Shown here: in pieces, positions 62,388 through 64,000 of the stretch
How the letters are laid out: every line of letters begins with the position of its first letter
How positions within the stretch are numbered: position 1 is the stretch's first letter
Assembly (NCBI RefSeq): GCF_000316575.1
Contig: NC_019682.1
Location: 1,550,001 to 1,614,000 of the forward strand
Direction of reading: 5' to 3'
Length of the DNA stretch: 64,000 nt
Source: Calothrix sp. PCC 7507
GTDB lineage: Bacteria; Cyanobacteriota; Cyanobacteriia; Cyanobacteriales; Nostocaceae
Translations under genes and position numbers: made by a program
The notes under the pieces: model-generated
The model's database searches: none
Told to the model about the DNA's origin: nothing
The model's input: the letters and a program-made list of their open reading frames with translations, nothing else

Positions 62388-63170
62388 TCATTGTTGGTTA
62401 AATGCAGCTATTATGAGCGTCAAATCATCATCAGTACGTTGCGTAATCCGATCAGAGCGTAAAAACCTCACCAAATGCTCTTTTGCCACTGTCTTATCCT
62501 CAGTCTTGGCAACAAAGTCAAATAGAGGAAAAAAGAATGGTTTGTGAGGTTCACTGACGACCATATTTAAAGCCAGCATTTGTAGTCCATCGGTAAGCAC
62601 ACCTACATTGACTATGGCTTCACGCCACAATCTCATTTGCGCTGTTTCTAATGCACCAGGCGAAGTCAAAAAAGTGGTTTCATTGATATATTCACCGTTA
62701 TCAGGCATGGTTAATGCCAGTAAATTTCCTGTACTATCTTTCGCCACTGCCAAACCATCACCAATCTGGGCTACAGCCACAAATTCCGGTGTAGCCACCA
62801 TCACAATTAAGGTAGTTGCCAAATCTTGAGGCTGTTTGTTGCAAGCAACAGCTTCATCCTCTACCGCTTTTCTAGCGGCTAAAACTGCCTCAGTCAATAA
62901 AGATTGCACAGTAGCGTCATCCGCTAGGGCATCTCGCGTGACTTCTTTAATAGAAATATTGGCGATCGCTGTTTCCACAGCCACCATAGCTCCGACTTTC
63001 CCCTGACTAGCAGAACCAGCACCATCAGCAGCCGCTGCCACCAATATATCATCTGACAATATCTGCCAGTGGTGAGCATCCTGACACAGCTGCTTATTTT
63101 TTAAGTGGCTCGTACCACATACGGATGCGGCTAATACACGCCATTGAGGGATCTGCTTTGATATGTTCAT
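62388..63170 (-). CDS. PP2C-family protein phosphatase
   Basis: 260 aa. NKQLCQDAHHWQIL and AAAADGAGSASQGKVGA hold the first metal-binding aspartates. TTLIVMVAT, AVAQIGDGLAV, GVLTDGLQMLAL and RTDDDLTLIIA complete the PP2C fold. The group is the short, stand-alone PP2C found next to vWA and kinase genes in TerY-P type triads, where it presumably reverses the kinase reaction. It lies 57 bp upstream of the kinase gene and 51 bp downstream of the vWA gene, so one operon. Confidence 0.88.
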   Translation of the reverse strand: MNISKQIPQWRVLAASVCGTSHLKNKQLCQDAHHWQILSDDILVAAAADGAGSASQGKVGAMVAVETAIANISIKEVTRDALADDATVQSLLTEAVLAARKAVEDEAVACNKQPQDLATTLIVMVATPEFVAVAQIGDGLAVAKDSTGNLLALTMPDNGEYINETTFLTSPGALETAQMRLWREAIVNVGVLTDGLQMLALNMVVSEPHKPFFFPLFDFVAKTEDKTVAKEHLVRFLRSDRITQRTDDDLTLIIAAFNQQ

Positions 63171-63221
63171 AGATTTTCTTGCAACAGCTAGCTGTGTGAG
63201 TATAACAAGCTGCGATTTTGA

Positions 63222-63896
63222 TTAAACAGACCCCCAGCCAATCGGCGGTAGTGCCACCTGTTCGTCTACCTGTGAGTGAGAAACAGCCGACATACTAGCT
63301 GACAGCCAGACAAACATCTCGATAAAGTTTAGCCCTTTTAGTTTCAAAGGAGTCCGCACAGCTATTTGAGTCAAGCGGTTCATATTCGCATTTTCTACCC
63401 CTACTGTAAAAAATGCTACACGCTTATTCGTTTCATCTCCTTGGAGACGCTGCGATGCTTGTTCTACAACCTGCTCTAGCTCACCTTGTGGTTCGCCATC
63501 AGTAATCATAAATACCCAAGGGCGATAGTAAGCAATGCCATTAGTCCGATATTGCGACTTGCGCTCTTGAATAATATCTAATGCTTTATGAATTCCTGCC
63601 CCCATAGTAGTTAGTCCCTGTGCTGTCAGGATTGGCGGATTAAATAGATCGGCAGTCACAAAGTCTTGTACTACATTGACATTACTGTCAAAAGTCACGA
63701 TCGCTACCTCTACCCGCCTCGCCGCCAAGGAATTTTTGACTAATTCATCCTTCAAGCTCAATAAACCCTGATTTAAAGCCTCAATTGCATCTCCTTGCAT
63801 CGAGCCAGATGTATCTAGCAATAGCACACAAGGACAACGCGGTTCCGGGTTCTCCGCAAACTCCACTACTTCATCAAGTCTTAATGTATCATGCAT
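63222..63896 (-). CDS. vWA-domain protein, TerY-like
   Basis: 224 aa from the ATG at 63896 (HDTLRLDEVVEFAENPEPRC); the frame is open further upstream to 63971, but those codons are poor in conserved features. The MIDAS metal site is D28-x-S30-x-S32 in LLLDTSGSMQG, with the Thr in GLTTMGAGIHKA and the Asp in FMITDGEPQG. The C-terminus (FIEMFVWLSASMSAVSHSQV) is shared by TerY-like proteins of kinase/phosphatase triads. Probably a scaffold or sensor that is the target of the kinase and phosphatase. Confidence 0.87.
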   Translation of the reverse strand: MHDTLRLDEVVEFAENPEPRCPCVLLLDTSGSMQGDAIEALNQGLLSLKDELVKNSLAARRVEVAIVTFDSNVNVVQDFVTADLFNPPILTAQGLTTMGAGIHKALDIIQERKSQYRTNGIAYYRPWVFMITDGEPQGELEQVVEQASQRLQGDETNKRVAFFTVGVENANMNRLTQIAVRTPLKLKGLNFIEMFVWLSASMSAVSHSQVDEQVALPPIGWGSV

Positions 63897-64000
63897 AACG
63901 TTTTGTGTTATGTTATAATCCAAAGTCTTTTTCCTTTTTCTCAAAGTATATAGTTCACAACGCCAACACAACTACAGTGCCTAGCAGCTGATAGTAAATA

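Overview
The window comes from a filamentous, heterocyst-forming cyanobacterium (order Nostocales: Nostoc, Anabaena, Calothrix or Tolypothrix type). The signs are very many HIP1 octamers (GCGATCGC), heptamer short tandem repeats, xisH/xisI genes, the sigma-like/DUF1822/CHAT gene set, and above all a long one-strand cluster that matches the heterocyst envelope polysaccharide (HEP) island, including hepA- and hepC-like genes. I saw no tRNA, rRNA, CRISPR array or intact insertion sequence. Small non-autonomous elements and palindromic repeats are plentiful.

Layout. 1-5.3 kb: repeats, a Cache-type histidine kinase, thymidylate kinase (tmk), a secreted M48 peptidase and a small secreted protein. 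5.6-10.4 kb: an unstable toxin-antitoxin zone with a decayed VapBC pair, a 1.37 kb segment (121-aa protein + DUF5615 + DUF433) present twice in direct orientation, and between the copies xisHI and a gene pair broken at both ends. 10.4-16.5 kb: sigma-70-like protein, DUF1822 protein and a 1359-aa CHAT/STAND-NTPase/WD40 protein, all on the minus strand. This is the best candidate for a poorly described system. 16.9-19.5 kb: beta-carbonic anhydrase, an alpha/beta hydrolase and holB. 19.5-20.8 kb: an intact RHH/ParE module and a Phd antitoxin whose ParE partner is truncated.

20.9-25 kb: two neighbouring zinc-ribbon Ser/Thr kinases that share an unnamed extracytoplasmic domain. 25-30 kb: two small exported proteins, a Uma2 protein, purH, then two tandem copies of a promoter-plus-hairpin unit that reads as a pair of Yfr2-like small RNAs. 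30-36 kb: manganese catalase, GlsB-like membrane protein, oxygen-independent coproporphyrinogen oxidase (hemN), heme oxygenase and an isocitrate lyase/PEP mutase-family enzyme.

35.8-59.6 kb, all minus strand: the polysaccharide island. In the direction of transcription it holds a glucose-1-phosphate cytidylyltransferase, an LhgO-type oxidase, a dead acyltransferase, an NAD epimerase, two PhyH-type dioxygenases flanking a dead glycosyltransferase, RfbC, an SAF-domain oxidoreductase, a glycosyltransferase, a Wzz/tyrosine-kinase-like protein, a 1.2 kb ORF-free gap, a HepC-like initiating sugar transferase, a DPD-motif glycosyltransferase, the HepA-like ABC exporter, four more glycosyltransferases and a Wzy/ligase-like membrane protein. 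Together they would make nucleotide-sugar precursors, start and extend a lipid-linked glycan, export it and polymerise it. 60.1-63.9 kb: a kinase-TPR / PP2C phosphatase / vWA triad of the TerY-P type.

All functions are read from motifs and memory of families; no search was run. Several starts were moved to internal codons on ribosome-binding-site or family grounds, as stated in the entries.
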